Shown here piece by piece: positions 33,669 through 46,608 of a stretch of 64,000 bases of DNA. A program made the position numbers and the translations under genes. Below the pieces are notes generated by a model. That model worked only from the letters and a program-made list of their open reading frames with translations. It ran no database searches and was not told where the DNA came from. The DNA is from Asterochloris sp. CNOR1 (lineage: Eukaryota; Chlorophyta; Trebouxiophyceae; Trebouxiales; Trebouxiaceae): assembly GCA_963969365.1 (NCBI GenBank), contig OZ017746.1, positions 2,852,001-2,916,000 on the forward strand. Direction: 5' to 3'. Position 1 is the stretch's first letter. Each line of letters starts with the position of its first letter.

Positions 33669-36600
33669 TCATATCTGGGGTTCCCGACGCTGATGCCTAC
33701 TGAAGTAGGCTTCAAGAAGGTCACAGGCCTTCTGCAGCTTATCATCTGTCTTGCAGAACACAAAGCGGACCAGGTACCGAGGCGGATCTGGACTAGCATA
33801 AAACGCGCTGACTGGCAGCATTGTGACCCCTGCCTCTGTCGTCATGCGCTCACAGAAGGCCACATCATCCTCTTGCTGCTCATGGATCTGCAGCAGCTGC
33901 CTGCAAGGTCACACAGGCACACATGTCGACCGCCAGAGCTGTCTTCAGGGTCCAGCAGAGTTTGGCAGCATCAGGGCAGCCAGTCACGCATGACCAAACA
34001 CATGTGTGGGGCGTATGCGCCAGCTATGTTCTGCACACAGAAGAAAGCTGCACCGCTTGCCTGAAGTCTGCCACCAGAAAGTAGGACCCCTGTGTCTGCA
34101 ATGTTCTGAACCCAATGGTCTTCAGACGCTTCTGCAGGTAGCTGCGCTTGCTCTCCAGGGAGCTGCCCAGCTCCCTGCACACAGAGTACAGCAATGCTCA
34201 ATCTGTGCTGGGCATCCACAACAGTGCTCAGGCCATGGCATAACCTTCAGCAATGAGCTGCCAACAGCATCACCCAGGCCATGCAGCGCCAGGGTGCCCA
34301 GCCTGTACATGCTGAGCAATGGCAGACTGGGTCCACTTCATTGCCAGGCAGTGGAGCAGCCCAGGCTTCATCTGCAGAGTCATGCATGCGTGGGGGCCTT
34401 GCAGGCAGCAGGGCCGCAGCTGCCTGGCAGGGCTCACTTGAAGAACCCCTGCTCGTGCTCCAAGCCATGTGCCACGGCCTGCTGCAGGTTGGAGGGCACT
34501 GTGAACACCAGAAACATGTGTGCCTTGGCTACTGCGCCCACCAAGCGCTGGGGACCCGTGACCCAGCCCACCTGCAGCAGCTGTCTATGTTGCAGGACCA
34601 TGTTGGGGGACCTGCCCTGGTCAGCAACATGCAGCAGACCAGTATACCACACAGCATGTGCTGTATGCAGCTTGTGCCTATGCCAACAGCAGCACTTCCG
34701 CGCCAGAGGCGGATCTTCCAAGCACACTTGTGGGCAGCATTCAAGCAGACGACAGCGCCATGCCACAGGAACCTGTGGCCCTGCACACAGCAGCGCTCTG
34801 GCACCCAGCAATCAGCTTTGAGGCAGACAAGAGGTTCATGTTACCCCTCCGCCTCAAGAACGCAGGCACCGGCATGCATGTGCCACAAGCATTCCTCTGC
34901 ACCCCCCCCAAGCAGGCCTGCAGCAGTGCACCCCACCTTCCAGGCGGTGAAGGAGAAGGTCTTCCCAGCCGAGCCTATCCTGATGCTGCGCTGCTGCATG
35001 CCAGGCAGGCTGCGCAGGCTGATGTGCTGGCTGCCGCTGAAGATGAGGTGCTCATAAACCTCATCGCACACTGCATAGGCATCGTGCTTGACACACCTGC
35101 GGCAGGCAGGGCCAGGTTGAGATCAGAGGCCTGGGTGCACCTGCAGCAGTCAGGGGCCGCATCACACTCCACGTGGTGGGCTTGCAGCAGGATGCATGCA
35201 GCCAGCTTCCAGAACTTGACCACCCTGCATTGCAGAAAATCTAGGGGTCAGATGCAGCATGCTCAGGTGCTGGGTACGTCGGCCCCACGTGCTGCGTACC
35301 TTACGAGAGAACTCCTCATGCCCATCCTGTTCTCCCATATCAGTGCCATGCCAAGTGACAGCCCCACTCACAGGTGAGCAACACACTGCAAGGCAGAGCC
35401 TTTTTCTGCTGTTCTCACAGCCTCACAGACTTCCATGATGCACAAAAGTTCAGGCAGCCACTCACACATCGGCAATGCAATGCAGTCCTTTGCACTCGCA
35501 GGCTGTGAGCAGCCTGTCTGGCCCCATCCACAGCTCGGCAACCCTCTGCAAGCTGGGCGCCACGGCACCGCTGGCCACTGTTCCGCGGAGACCAGGCATG
35601 CAGTGATGCTTGGACCCTCTCTGTAGCAGCCACAGCAGCCCCCCCACGAAGGGTGGTCCCGCACCCAGCCCAACTGGCACAGCCAATCACAGATCGGCAG
35701 TGCACTGCAGACCAGCCCACTACCCACGCTTCTTCCCACAGCCAGACAGTGATCGACCAAGAAGATTTAGGCCGCTTCTCAGAGGTCCACAGCAGCTCTT
35801 CAGATCTTGCACACCAGCTCAGGCACCGCTCACAGGTTGGCGATGCACTGGAGATCCTCCCGCGAGAACACTTTGCCCGTTGGATTGTGCGGCGTGTTGA
35901 CCAGGATGAGCTTGGTGCGGTCTGAGAAGGCTGCAGCCAGCTCCGCCTGGGGCACGCTCCAATTGTTGTCCACGTTCAGCTTCACACTCTGCACCACGGC
36001 TCCGCAGCGCTCTGCCATGGACTTGTATGCGTCGTACTGAGGGTCAAAGAAGATGACCTGCAGGCGGAGTGCTAGCCCGTCTACAACTCCAGGCAGGCAC
36101 ATCTGGGCAGCACAACAAAGGTGGGAGGCCATCTGCAGGGCGCCTCTCGCTGCGCAATAAGGCTTTGCAGAGGCACTGGGACAGGCAAGCCAGTGGGCAA
36201 GGGTCAATCGCCCTGATGGCCCAGGCTGTCAAGGGGTCCCCTTGGCCAAGGTCCCCTGAGCCTGCCTCAGGGATGCATGCACAACAGAGAGTGACTCCTT
36301 CCGCACCAGAGCTTTGCAGCCATGGTGCCAAATTCTGCTGCAGGAGGGTGCTCTCGTCTAAGCGGGCCCATGAAGGCGGCTCTGCTGTGGTGACTGGGAG
36401 GGCCAGCGCTGTCAGCTGCAGGGCCCGCAGAGGCCCACTTGTCCCCAGCTCAACCCCTAGGACCTATGCAACAGTGGTGGCCAGGCAGAGGACAAGACCG
36501 TGGCCTACCTCGTCGCCCGGGTTGAGGAGGCCCATGAATGCTGCTGCCAAGGCTTCTGTGGCCCCGCAGGTGACCAGAGTCTCTATCTGCCAATCCACCT

Positions 36601-37544
36601 CTAGGCCGGCAAACTGCTGGCTATGACGAGCCACGGCCTGGCGCAGCTCCGGGACGCCAGCAAAAGGTGGGTACCTGAACCCCAGCCATAATCATCTGCC
36701 GGTGGAGGCTGCACTGCCAGCAGTGGCTGAGGGAGGTGCTGAAAGCAGCCTGGTCTGTCCAGCTCAATGTGGGCATAGCAAAGATGGTCTGACCGTGCTG
36801 CTGTTTGGTGCCATCAGCCATCAGGTGATACATGACTTCCATGCGTGTGCTAGTTGAGAGCAGAGTGACTAGTCTGGCTTGCAACACATGGGAGCGCACT
36901 GATTGTGGGTGCTCAGGGTGTACTCCCCCACAAGCTGCTTCATGGTCTCCGGGCCCTCCTCATCAGGGAACCCCTGCACCGCAAGAAGCAATGGCAGGTT
37001 AAGTCACGCACATGTGCACGCAAACATGCTGGCCATTGGCTGCACCCCTAGGCAGCACTTTCATGCTGCGCAGCAGACTCACTGGATACGTTGACGTCAG
37101 AGGCAGCTCACCTGACCCAAATTGATAGTGTTGTGCTTAATTGCCAGCGCAGTGAAGACAGAGAAAACAGTGGTGGGCAGGCCTGCATTGGGGTGCAGCA
37201 GTGAGGATCTGCATGTTGAGGTACGTTCATGCTTGTGGCAGAGTGTGCTCCTCACCTGTCAGGAGTTCGTTCAAAGGCTTGCCAGGCTTCTGTAAAATGC
37301 CATTGGCTGTCATTGTAGCTGCAATTCACGTCAGAGAATTCCAGGGGAGAGGACCTCCAGTCAACCTTGCCCAAAGTTTGACTGGCTCTAACCTGCTGAT
37401 GGAGCAGCTCTGTTGTACCAGCTGACGAAGCATACAATTCCATGCATGCCTCCTGATCGCAGAACACGCTGCTCTGTGAAGGTCAGTCTGCATGACAGCA
37501 TTTCCCACCTGAATTGACCTTCGCCGAGCCGCACCGCTTGACAT
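33669..37544 (-). CDS. kynurenine/glutamine-type aminotransferase (class I PLP enzyme)
   Basis: Closest in pattern to plant KYAT-like aminotransferases (At1g77670 type). Start at 37544 (MSSGAARRRSIQ). Next exons read MTANGILQKPGKPLNELL, TTVFSVFTALAIKHNTINLG, GFPDEEGPETMKQLV and YPPFAGVPELRQAVARHS. Then TLVTCGATEALAAAFMGLL, VIFFDPQYDAYKSMAERCG, ILVNTPHNPTGKVFSRED, and an exon ending 35834 with QCIANL that joins in phase to CVKHDAYAVCDEVYEHL. SAGKTFSFTAWKVG holds the PLP lysine. The tail reads SYFLVADF, DVAFCERMTTEAGVTMLP and FVFCKTDDKLQKACDLLE, stop at 33669. The family is usually cytosolic, plastid or mitochondrial; no clear leader is seen. The intron after 35834 carries three degraded copies of the exon end. 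Confidence 0.88.
35461..35852 (-). repeat. four copies of a 5' splice junction in the aminotransferase gene
   Basis: The real exon end (from 35834, plus strand) is echoed at 35691, 35532 and 35466. Each has CACAG/CACAT, a TCGGC or TTGGC core and a GCA-rich tail. The real site is fixed by the phase of the join to the next exon. Confidence 0.85.
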
Positions 37545-38466
37545 TGTTGGAGCCAAGGTCAGGCAATCATGCAGCGCCCCAAGTTATATTGTGTTGTTTC
37601 TGATGCTCGCACATTGCTGGCAGCATGCAATGCAAGGGAGGTGCTCCCTTGGCTGAAAATGTTCTCAACATGACATGTTATTCTGGCAGATGCACAGCAA
37701 TGTCAGGGTAGCAACTGGAGCTGCCAGCCACACTGCAGATCCGCCTCTGCTGCCTTGCATCCTCCACATGGACATGGAAACATTGAAGCATGACCTCCTT
37801 GGTCAGCACCTGTCGCCCATCAGCTCCAGGAGCAGTCAATGGCTCTCCTTGCTCTGCTTGAAAATGATGAACATACTGGGTGATGAATGAACAGAGATAG
37901 ATAAACCCTGAAACACTTGTGCCACCCGATCTGTGATATGTTCAACAGTGCATGCCGTCAACATACCTGACTCTGATGGCCACTTCAACATGTCAATCTG
38001 GCTTCATAAATGGTGCTGCTGCGGTCCCTGCTGACCTTGAGCAGCCCCTCAAAATTGCGTCTGGGACCCAGAAGGGTGCAGCGCTGGATCAATTGCATGC
38101 TGCCATGGGCCTGCTTCACACTGGATGGCACAAGATGGCTGCTGCTGCTTTGCAATACACTAATCAATTCTGCAAATGGGATGGCTTCCTGCACAGCCAA
38201 GAACAGACGATGTCATGCACATCGATGCACAATTTGCTGCTGATCATTCACTGCTGCTCACCTGGTAGAAGCCATGGACAAGTCGCAGCAACTGTTGGCG
38301 GCTGAGGCCCCTGTGTGGTACAGGCACAACTCTGGCAGCGTGGCCCAAGCTGCCAGCAACGTCCAGAGGCAGCAACACTGTCAACGTGGGCCCCTGCAGT
38401 CACCATCATCTCTCATCAGCAGCTCTCATCTGCATTCAGCGACTTGCCAGCACGTGCAGCATGCCG
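37545..38466. other. intergenic, no gene supported
   Basis: 922 bases between the aminotransferase start and the BRCT gene stop, both minus strand. Open frames of about 70-120 codons on either strand have no recognisable motif. It presumably holds the aminotransferase promoter and the BRCT gene 3' end. Confidence 0.55.
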
Positions 38467-41400
38467 TCATTGGCAGCTGCGCATTGACAGAAAGGGCACG
38501 GCCCTTTTGCGCTTGAAACGTCGGCCCCGGCCATTTTGGTTGCTGACCTTGTAGATCGCCTCTGCTGCCTGTGCCTCAGTCAGCGGCCTGGTCTTCAAGG
38601 GCAGACCATAGTGCAGGGCTGGGTCAGACCTGGAGTGCACTAGCGGTGATCGTTCAGATCATTGATCAGCTTGCCAGATGGGTGGGAGCGGGATTCATGC
38701 AGCCATAAGCCACTGGGCCTGCAGAGGAGGCCTAGGCGGCACAAGGGCTGTTGCCAGCCAGCCACTGCCTGTCGCTGCTTCACACTGTACTGCACAGCAG
38801 CTGCAGTGAAGGGAGTGCTCACCCGTCATCCTCCCCTGGGCCTTCAGACACCACTTCAAGGCATGCCGTCTCTGGCAATTGGTCAACACTCCAGGTCATG
38901 TCCGTAAGCAGCTGAGCAGGTGTGGGTGGCGGCTGCCCGGCTTGCCTACCTGCACCCATGCTGACCTCAGTGTGAAAGGGGCCAGTCATGCCGGGTGCAA
39001 ACCATAGATCTGGGTGATTCAGGGGATGACCACTCTGCACAGCAGGCACAGGCAGACTGCCCACACCTGGCACGCCTGATGTCGCCTCCAGCTGCTGCAG
39101 CAGCTGCTGCTGCGCAGCTCTGCTGCACTCATCTGCCAGGCAGGCATGCTGCAGCTGCTGGGAAGTGGCGTCCACAGGTCTGTCTGCAGCGAAGCAACTG
39201 CGCAGCTGAGGGGGCCAAGCGCAACCTGCTGCAAGGTGCAATCTGAGCAGCACAGCTTCACTTCATGCACGAGTTGCATGCAGGCCACCAGAGTCCTTTC
39301 CAGGGGTCCCAATCAAGCCGGCCTGCAAGGATGACCAACCAACCTGCAGCAGATGTGCTGGCCTCCTTGGGAGGCAGCTGGCGGGATGCGTCCAGAGACA
39401 TGTGAAGGCACCGCTGCTGGCAGCCCAGCTGCAGGGAGCGCACCACCCATTGCGGGGAGATGATGCTCAAGCCTGCAGACAAGCCCGTGTTCTGAGTGGC
39501 AGCAAGGCCTTCCACCCAGCTGAGAAAAACAAGGCAGGCGACAAAAAAGCACGGAGCACACAGCAGACATTGCCCTGTAGCTGAGAAGCACCAGACCTGC
39601 CAGAAAACACTGGCTTGCTTCACAACTGCTCACTATCAGCAGCTGCATTCTTGCCAAGTATAGCAGAGCAAATTGCAGGCGTCAGGTGTGCTGGGTGGTC
39701 TTACCCATGGACAGCCACCGCACCGCGGCCTGTGGCTGGCAGACGACATGAGTAGCCCCGCTGCCCAGCCAAGCGCCCTGGGAAAGGGTCCCGCCACCTG
39801 CCACCAGCGCTTCCCGTGTCCTGCACGTACACACCTGCTGCGATCGCTGGTAGACAGTTGGCTTCATACTTGGAACTTGCCCTGCAGGCTGGCAGGGGAG
39901 CATGCGACAAGGCCCGGATTGCTGCTGGCATGCAGCAAAGGCACTGCCAGCACAGCAGGAAGCATGCCTGGGCGGCGCAAGCACATGCATCAAGACGCAT
40001 GTGCAAAGCTTGTTCAATGTCACCCCTTTACCCGAAGCTTGGTACACATGGTATGGGCACCGCGACCCAGAATCATCAGCCGCCACCTGAGTATCCAGCA
40101 GCATCCGGAAGCTGTACTAGCACTTCCCTCCTGGCCTAGCACTGCACACAGGCTGGCAGTGTACGCAGGTTGTTGCCATGCCTCATGGCTGTGGCAGACA
40201 TAGTGTTGACGCTAGCGTCATGAGGTGCACTGCAGCTCACCTGTCAGCCTCGTCAGCTGTCAGCTCTGGGTCCAGCACTACCTGCATCCCTTCGAATACC
40301 GCAGCCGTGCCGCGGTCAGCAGCTGGGGCGCTGCCGCTGCTGGCCGTTTGCTCCTCCGCAACGCCACCCATCTCACTGTCAGCCCCCCAGCGTTGCCTGA
40401 GGCTCCCTGGGGCAACACGATCAAGCTGGCTGCCTACAGCAGGGGCAGGTGGCCGGGCCCCAGCAGTGATAAGGGTGCCCTGTGCCTGCTGCGCCTGACT
40501 GCAGCATGGCTGCTGCTGCTGGCTGGTGGCGGGCTCTGTGTCCTCCTCTAGCCTACACAGCTTGGCCTGCCTGGCAGCCGCCCTGCTGTGCCCCTGGCCA
40601 GCGGACTGTGGCAGCCTGTGAGGCAGGCCTCCACCAGGGCGGACGTCCTGGCTCATGAAGTCTAGGGTGCAAAGCTGTGGCAGCCCCAGAGGCCTGTCAC
40701 TGCCGTCCCAGCTCATGAAGTCGAGGGTGGCTGGCAGCAGCGGCCCCTGCCAGCTGCCACCATCAGGCTGCTGGTGGCTCATCAAGTCAAGGGCACTTGG
40801 CAGCGGCAGCAGGGCCTCGTGGTCTAAATGCAGCTCGCAGTCCATCTGGGTTGGGGCCACGTCAGCCCACCCCTCGTCAGCATGCAGCACTGTTGGTGGC
40901 ACGTGTCCCGGGCTGCTGGCGTCGATGTGCATGCCCAGGGCAGGGGGCGGTGTGCAGGGGGACTGGTCCCCCTTCAGGGGATCATCAAACAGCCTGCAGC
41001 AAGATTTCCCAGAGCTTTAGCAGGCTCATACTCGGCAGGCAGCACTGCTCAGCTGATCTTCCATTGGCGTCTGGCCCTTGCTCAGGGGAGTCACAGGCAT
41101 GCGGGGGTGCTAATCCCCTTTCATGGGCTCAGCAACCAGTCTACAGCCAGGCTCTTTGAAGCTTCAGATGCAGATGCTGGGCAGGCTGCTGATCAGGCAG
41201 CCGTGGCATCCTCGGTTTGCACAGTGCACGGCTTCTGTCTGGGTTGTGCGGGCAACCGGAGGAGCACCAAGGCATCCTGCAATGTGTGTGCCCAGTGCCA
41301 GGCTTCACACTGGGTCTTGCGAGAAACAGGGGGAGCACCAGGGCATGTGAGTGCCTCTTACCACAACACATGTCCTGTCTGCAATGAGAGCTGGGGCGTT

Positions 41401-44400
41401 CTGCGGCAACATGCTGGCAATTGCCTTTGCGCTTCAAGCAGGTGCCTTCATATACCCAAGGAGCATGCAGCACTGTCTCTTGCTGACACAGACAGAGGAG
41501 CGATGAAGATCAGTGCGATCAGATTGCCTCTCAAAATTTGCTTCACAACAGGGTTGACTGACCTGCATGCAATGGGATCCAGTGCGTCCCGCGGTGACAT
41601 GCTCTTGCGCTCGGCCTCTAGCCTGAACCTGCTGGGCTTGGGGGTGAACTCGCGCACGGGGCCCCTGCTGCGCAAGCGCCGCGGTGTGCTGGCAGCCTGT
41701 GTGGGGGGGGGCGACGTCGGAGGCAGCCTGGCAGACCCGGCATCTGCCACATAGCCTGCAAGCACAGGCAGGGCCTGCTGGTGCTGCAGCAGAGGGGGGC
41801 TTTCAAGCGAGGAATACTTGTGGCTGCCTGCCTGCAGCCTGACCTCCCCGCCACAGCGGCTGTCAGCAGCCATGCAGGGTGCAGGAGCCTGCTGCAGCTG
41901 ATTGATGCAGAAGTCAGGCCGATGGCAAACCATGTGCCTCGAGGCAGCCAGCAGCGCACTTTGTGCTCACAAGGCAGGTATGTTGGTCCAGCTGACCCAC
42001 ACACAACCTGGAAACCAGTCGCAGAATGCACAGACGCAGGGGGTCATCCGGCGGTTGTGCAACAGTGTTAGGGCGCCCTCGCTGTGCTCGAGCATGCTGA
42101 CAATCTTGCTTGTCTTGTGACGGCTGGTGCCAGCAGCCTCTGCGTTGAGGCAGGTCCCCAAGTGCATGGCTAGTGACAACAGACCTCCGCCCAGACCTGA
42201 GCCGCAGCAGCAGGCAATTGGCCTCACAGGACCCACTGCAATTGCTGCTGGCAGCCTCTGCCTTGTTACCATCCTCAAGTGCGGCCATCAGCAGCAGCAG
42301 TCCACACTTGTCACCTGACCCAGGGCGCCTGCTCCTGGCTGCCTCTGCATCCATGCAGGTCCCTGAGTGCACCGGCGGCATCAGCTGGATGCCACTGCTG
42401 CCGCCCCCCACCCGCGGGCTGGGCGGCCGCGGGGACTTGACTGGCTTGGCTGGGGGCAGCTTCAGGGGAGAGGTTCGGCCCCGTCGCTCTGCCGAGATCT
42501 TGGCGCGCACTGCCGCGATGGCGTAGGGGCGGGCACCCTGCTGCTCTGCGCCAGCCCTGCATCATCACACCAAGCTGCCTCAGCCCAATTGGCCAGGGGC
42601 ACTGTGGTCACAGACATACCATGGACTCAGCATCTCAGCAAGACTGCAGTGAGCTGTTGGCTGATGACGGCCCTGCATCCCACAGTCCAGCAGCCTGACT
42701 GCCACCAGACGCGTTGCAGCTGCAAGCAGCAGCTCTCTGGCTGCAGCTGCCCAGGACACGGCCATGCTGTTTAGTCTGTTGCAGCACTGTCAGGCAGTCT
42801 CTCAGGGCTCTGCTGTTTTCACAAAGCCCTGCTGACTTACAGTGGCAGTGCCGAGTGCCAGCAGCTTCAAGCACACCTGGTGGGCGGTCCCTCACGAGGG
42901 GACAGCTTGGTCAGCTTGGCTACCAGCTCCTCTGTCCCATCGTCAGCTTCACTGGCAGCGCCACTGGTTGTGTTCTGCCCTGCTGCCATGGCGCCTGAAG
43001 ACACCACCCATACATGTGTCGAATGCCTAGCATACAGCAGCAGCTGTGTACAAGACAGTTTTCAGCGTCGTTCAGGGATGGCAGGGGCTCTTTGCCAGCA
43101 TGGCGGCCTGAGAGTACCACTGGTGTACTGGCCAGCCCTGCACAGCACTGGCATTGGTTGTGGTCTGCTGAGCTGGCTTGTAGCATGGCAGCAGGCTGAT
43201 CAGCTCCACAAGATATGTGGCCTGAAGCCGCCTGCTGGCAGCTGAGCCAGCACCACCTGCTGCTGCTAGCATGGGGGCAGAAGCAAATCTTCTGCTGCAG
43301 GACAGCCAAATTGCCAAGCGGCACCCCTGCTGTGTACTGGGGCATGCCAGACTGTGGCACTGCAAGGCAGCAGATGCCTCCCTGAGGTCTTCCTTGCAGC
43401 TGAGCCCTCAATGGTCTATGGGGCACACAGCTGCTTGCCTTGCTGCTAACAGCCCAATTCTCCATGTCTGACCTGAGGGAGGGCCTGTCAGTGGCAGGCA
43501 ATCTTGATAGAGAGGAGAGGGCAAGCAGCTGCCCATCTTGCTGACATGTCAAGGGCACCTGGGGGAGAGGGTCCGTGGATGGGCCTCTGCAGCGCTTGCA
43601 GCCCCTTGACCAACGACGTCACGCTGCCAGGGGCTTCGGAGGACGCCTGTACCCCACTCTTCCCTGCCTGCGGCTGCGACAGGGCCCCAACTTGCCCTAG
43701 GCCTCCTGTCGTGGCAGCTGTCAGCCCCTTGCCATCTCTGTTGCGCCACGGCAAGCTGTCACGAGCACCAGGATGCTGTGCTGCTTTGCAACCGCCCCGA
43801 TTGCTTGGCATGCCTCTGCAGCTGGGCCCCCCAGCCTGCTGCTGGGCCAGCAGGCAAGCCAGGGTGGCATTGGACATTGAAGGCTCAGCGCCTGCAGGTT
43901 GCAACAAAGGCGTTGTACATCTTGGGACAAGTACTGGCTGGTCCTGCCTGCACCACAGCATGCACAGCAGCAACGTAGAAGGTCAGCAGAAGACATCCAT
44001 CTGCCAAGGGGCAGGGCGGGTGGTCCCACCTTCCCTCGCCTGTGGCCGGGCTCAAGCAGAGCACGAGCTTGGACTTTGGGACTGAGTGGGTGGGCCTAGC
44101 AAGAAGCCTCACCTGCCATCTCCAGGTCGGGCTCCTCATCCAAGGGCCTCAACCCTGCTCGATTGCTGCTGGTGGCGGTCGGCGGCTGGCAACTCACAGG
44201 GATCATCAGCCCAGCCTGCTCCCTGTAGCCGCCGCCACCACCTCCCCGCGCAGTGGCGCGCATGGGGCTGGCGGTCACAGCTGGTGTGGGTCCGAATCTG
44301 AAGGTGGGTGGGAACCTGAAGGGTACCGGTGCCTGTGCCGGCCGTGGCCGGTGGGCCCGGTCAGGCAGCACATGCGCATGGGGCTTCAAGGGCATGGGGC

Positions 44401-46608
44401 TGCCCAGTGCTGCCGGACAAGCTGGGTCCAGCAGCTGAGGCCGTGTTGGTGGCCGCGCTGCTGGCTGGAGCAGAGTTTGCTGGGGCGGCGGGGAGCACGG
44501 CGGCGGCAGCTGCACACCGGCGGGCTGCTTGGGTGCGGCCAATGCTGTGGGGCCTGCACTTGCATCAGCAGCTTCAACTGGCAGGGGTCCGCCTGCACCA
44601 TGCCGCCTTGTGAAAAGGGAGGACTGCACCGAGTTGCTTCTGGTAGTCCAGAAGCTCAACAGCTTGAGAATCTGTGCGTTGACATGGGAAGCAGGCAGTG
44701 CTGAACCTCTGCAGGAGCAAGGCTCACCAGTGGCAGAAGGCTGCAGGCCAAGACTAGGATCGTTCAGCTGCAGACCCCGCTTGTGCTGGGCTGCTGCCTG
44801 GGCATTGATGGCATGCAACTGGCTGATGAGATCTGATGGGCTGCCCCAGTTCGGCTGCTGCAGAGCATTGTGGGCGCCCATGACTCCTGGGGAGTTGCCA
44901 GCTGGATGTTGGGCATTTGCTGTGCCACCTGCACCATTGCAACCAGTACCATTCTTGCACAGGCTAGAGCTCAGAATGCAAGCCTTGACAGTTGCAGCTC
45001 CATGCTAATGACAGCCCTAATGCGATACCTTAGGCGAGGCCAGGCGACTGCACTTTTGCATTGTAAGCAGCCCCACTCCAACGACTCCACAAATGCAGAA
45101 AGAGCAGGTCAATGGCAACTTGAATAATGCCCGGTTGCCCTGCTTCCATACTGTTCCATGAGGCCAGCGCAACTGTGACCTGCAGGTGGCTGCTCAGCGC
45201 TTCGGGGCTCAGGTTGCACGCCTCCCCCTGTCGGCAGCGCTGCAGAGGCTGACGCCTGAGCAGTGGCACCTCTCTGGGTCCCTGCCTCTGCAGCCCCACC
45301 CTCCTCTGCCTGCAGCACAGGCAAGCAGAGCCCCTTGCTTGTGTTCAGTGGACTTGCAGCCACGACGAGCTGCACAGGCACCTGTGAGAGCGCAGGCAAA
45401 GTCAGCACGTGACATGCTTGTGAGCACTAAGCAGCCGACTGTGTAACCAAGGACCTACTACCTTGCTGCTGGGCTTGTTTCTCTTGTTTGGCAGCTGGGC
45501 TTGACTGGAGGCTGCAAACTTTGACCGGGCCCCAGTGCCGTCCACGTCCGGTTGCATGTCTGCTGCCACCCTCTGCAAGGCAGGGAACCCTCTTTGGCTC
45601 ATCTTCAGCAGTTGCTGTATAGGCAGACGTTGCTGGAGAAGCTGAACTGCAGCTTGTTTCAAAGCGCTTGCAGATGCTGCTGACCGGCCTGACCTCTGCA
45701 TAGACAGGGCGCCCGGATGTCCAGCACTCATGTGCTTTCCAAGCAGCGAAATGAACACAGCAGCAGCAGGGCCTGCTCCACCCTCTGACCTTGCCGCATG
45801 TGTGTGTGGGAGCTTGCTTGCTACCTTTGCCTGGCTGTGCAGACGGCACCCTCTTGTTGGTGGAACCAGAGGCATGCAGGGGCGCCCTTGGCGTGGCGGC
45901 AGCCTGCAGCTGCTGTTTCAGCGCCTCGACGTCCTGCAAGGAGTGACGCGCTGTTTCAGCAAGGGGCCAGGCAAGCCAGCGTCCCTGGAGGAAGCACCAC
46001 ATCAGGATATCAGCAGATGATGTGGAGGGACGGCACATCTATAGCGACACCTGGCTGTCAGACGCAGCTCACCCTGACAGGGGGCAGAGCAACCTGGAAG
46101 CCCTGCTCTGGCAGGTGCTGCTTGCGTCTGCAGCTCTCGAGCACCCAGGATAGTTTCACTGTCTGCGTGCCCCACTTGGGCTGGTTGACCTGCAGGAGGC
46201 AGTCTGGTCACATGCCTCTGACAAGGCAGCGCAGCAGGCAGCACCCTTTTCCAGCACACATAGGAGGCACGCAGCGCCAGCACCAGAGCCAGGCGGGGCT
46301 GCTGTGACAATCTGCTCAGTCTGTTGCCTGACAGCAGGCAGCAGTGGGATCGCAGGGCTGCAGCCTCTTGAATGCCCTGCCTAACTGGCTGACCACGCAC
46401 ATACCTGGGCAAGGTACATTTTGAGAGATGCTGATGATGCTGCCTCATCAGGGACCACCAGGTGAGTGCATCGCCGAGAGAGATTAGGAGTGTATGTGCC
46501 CCCTCCATCCGTAATTGCGCCCTGTACCTGCTGGCGCTGCTCCTTGGCCATACCAGTGACTGCCACATGGACATCCGTCAGGAAAGCATGGTCAAGTGAG
46601 CCCTTCAT
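38467..46608 (-). CDS. multi-BRCT nuclear protein with long disordered middle
   Basis: Probable DNA-damage or replication scaffold of the plant BRCT (At4g02110-like)/TopBP1-PTIP type. Exon 1 from 46608: VHVAVTGMAKEQRQQVQG, GGGTYTPNLSRRCTHLVV (BRCT1). The next exon reads VNQPKWGTQTVKLSWVLES (about 46200-46090). The middle (45.9-40.2 kb) encodes Gln-, Pro- and Ser-rich stretches with short repeats, including three xLDxMS motifs at 40815-40655. A C-terminal BRCT is split over exons GAWLGSGATHVVCQPQ / VRWLSM and LSIISPQWVVRSLQLG. The last exon contains LPLKTRPLTEAQAAEA and a basic RGRRFKRKR run, stop 38467. Many exon edges in the disordered part are uncertain, and I cannot exclude that it is two adjacent genes. 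BRCT domains bind phosphorylated partners. Confidence 0.72.
40655..40815 (-). repeat. three-fold xLDxMS coding repeat
   Basis: In the BRCT protein: SALDLMSHQQ, ATLDFMSWDG and CTLDFMSQDV, spaced about 20-25 residues, each preceded by a Leu/Pro-rich stretch. Confidence 0.85.
41225..41350. repeat. direct repeat, about 75-base period
   Basis: Two related segments share GGAGCACCA(A/G)GGCAT, at about 41258 and 41333, inside the BRCT gene, probably intronic. Confidence 0.55.
42131..42374 (-). repeat. three-copy repeat in the BRCT gene
   Basis: Plus-strand copies at 42131-42170, 42248-42285 and 42337-42374 share GCCTCTGC and AAGTGC/GAGTGC blocks. On the coding strand they give CMDAEAARS, NKAEAASSN and CLNAEAAGTS. 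Confidence 0.7.

Noticed and set aside
37985-38200. 71-codon minus-strand frame in the gap upstream of the aminotransferase
   Set aside because: No motif, no splice partners, no recognisable family.
40828-41754. Long plus-strand frame with several CxxC pairs that looks zinc-finger-like
   Set aside because: It is antisense to the BRCT gene, cysteine spacing is irregular, and the pairs come from a local direct repeat; no homologous pattern.
42000-44704. Several 100-300-codon frames on both strands
   Set aside because: GC-rich, low-complexity sequence keeps frames open by chance. Minus-strand pieces fit the BRCT protein's disordered middle better.
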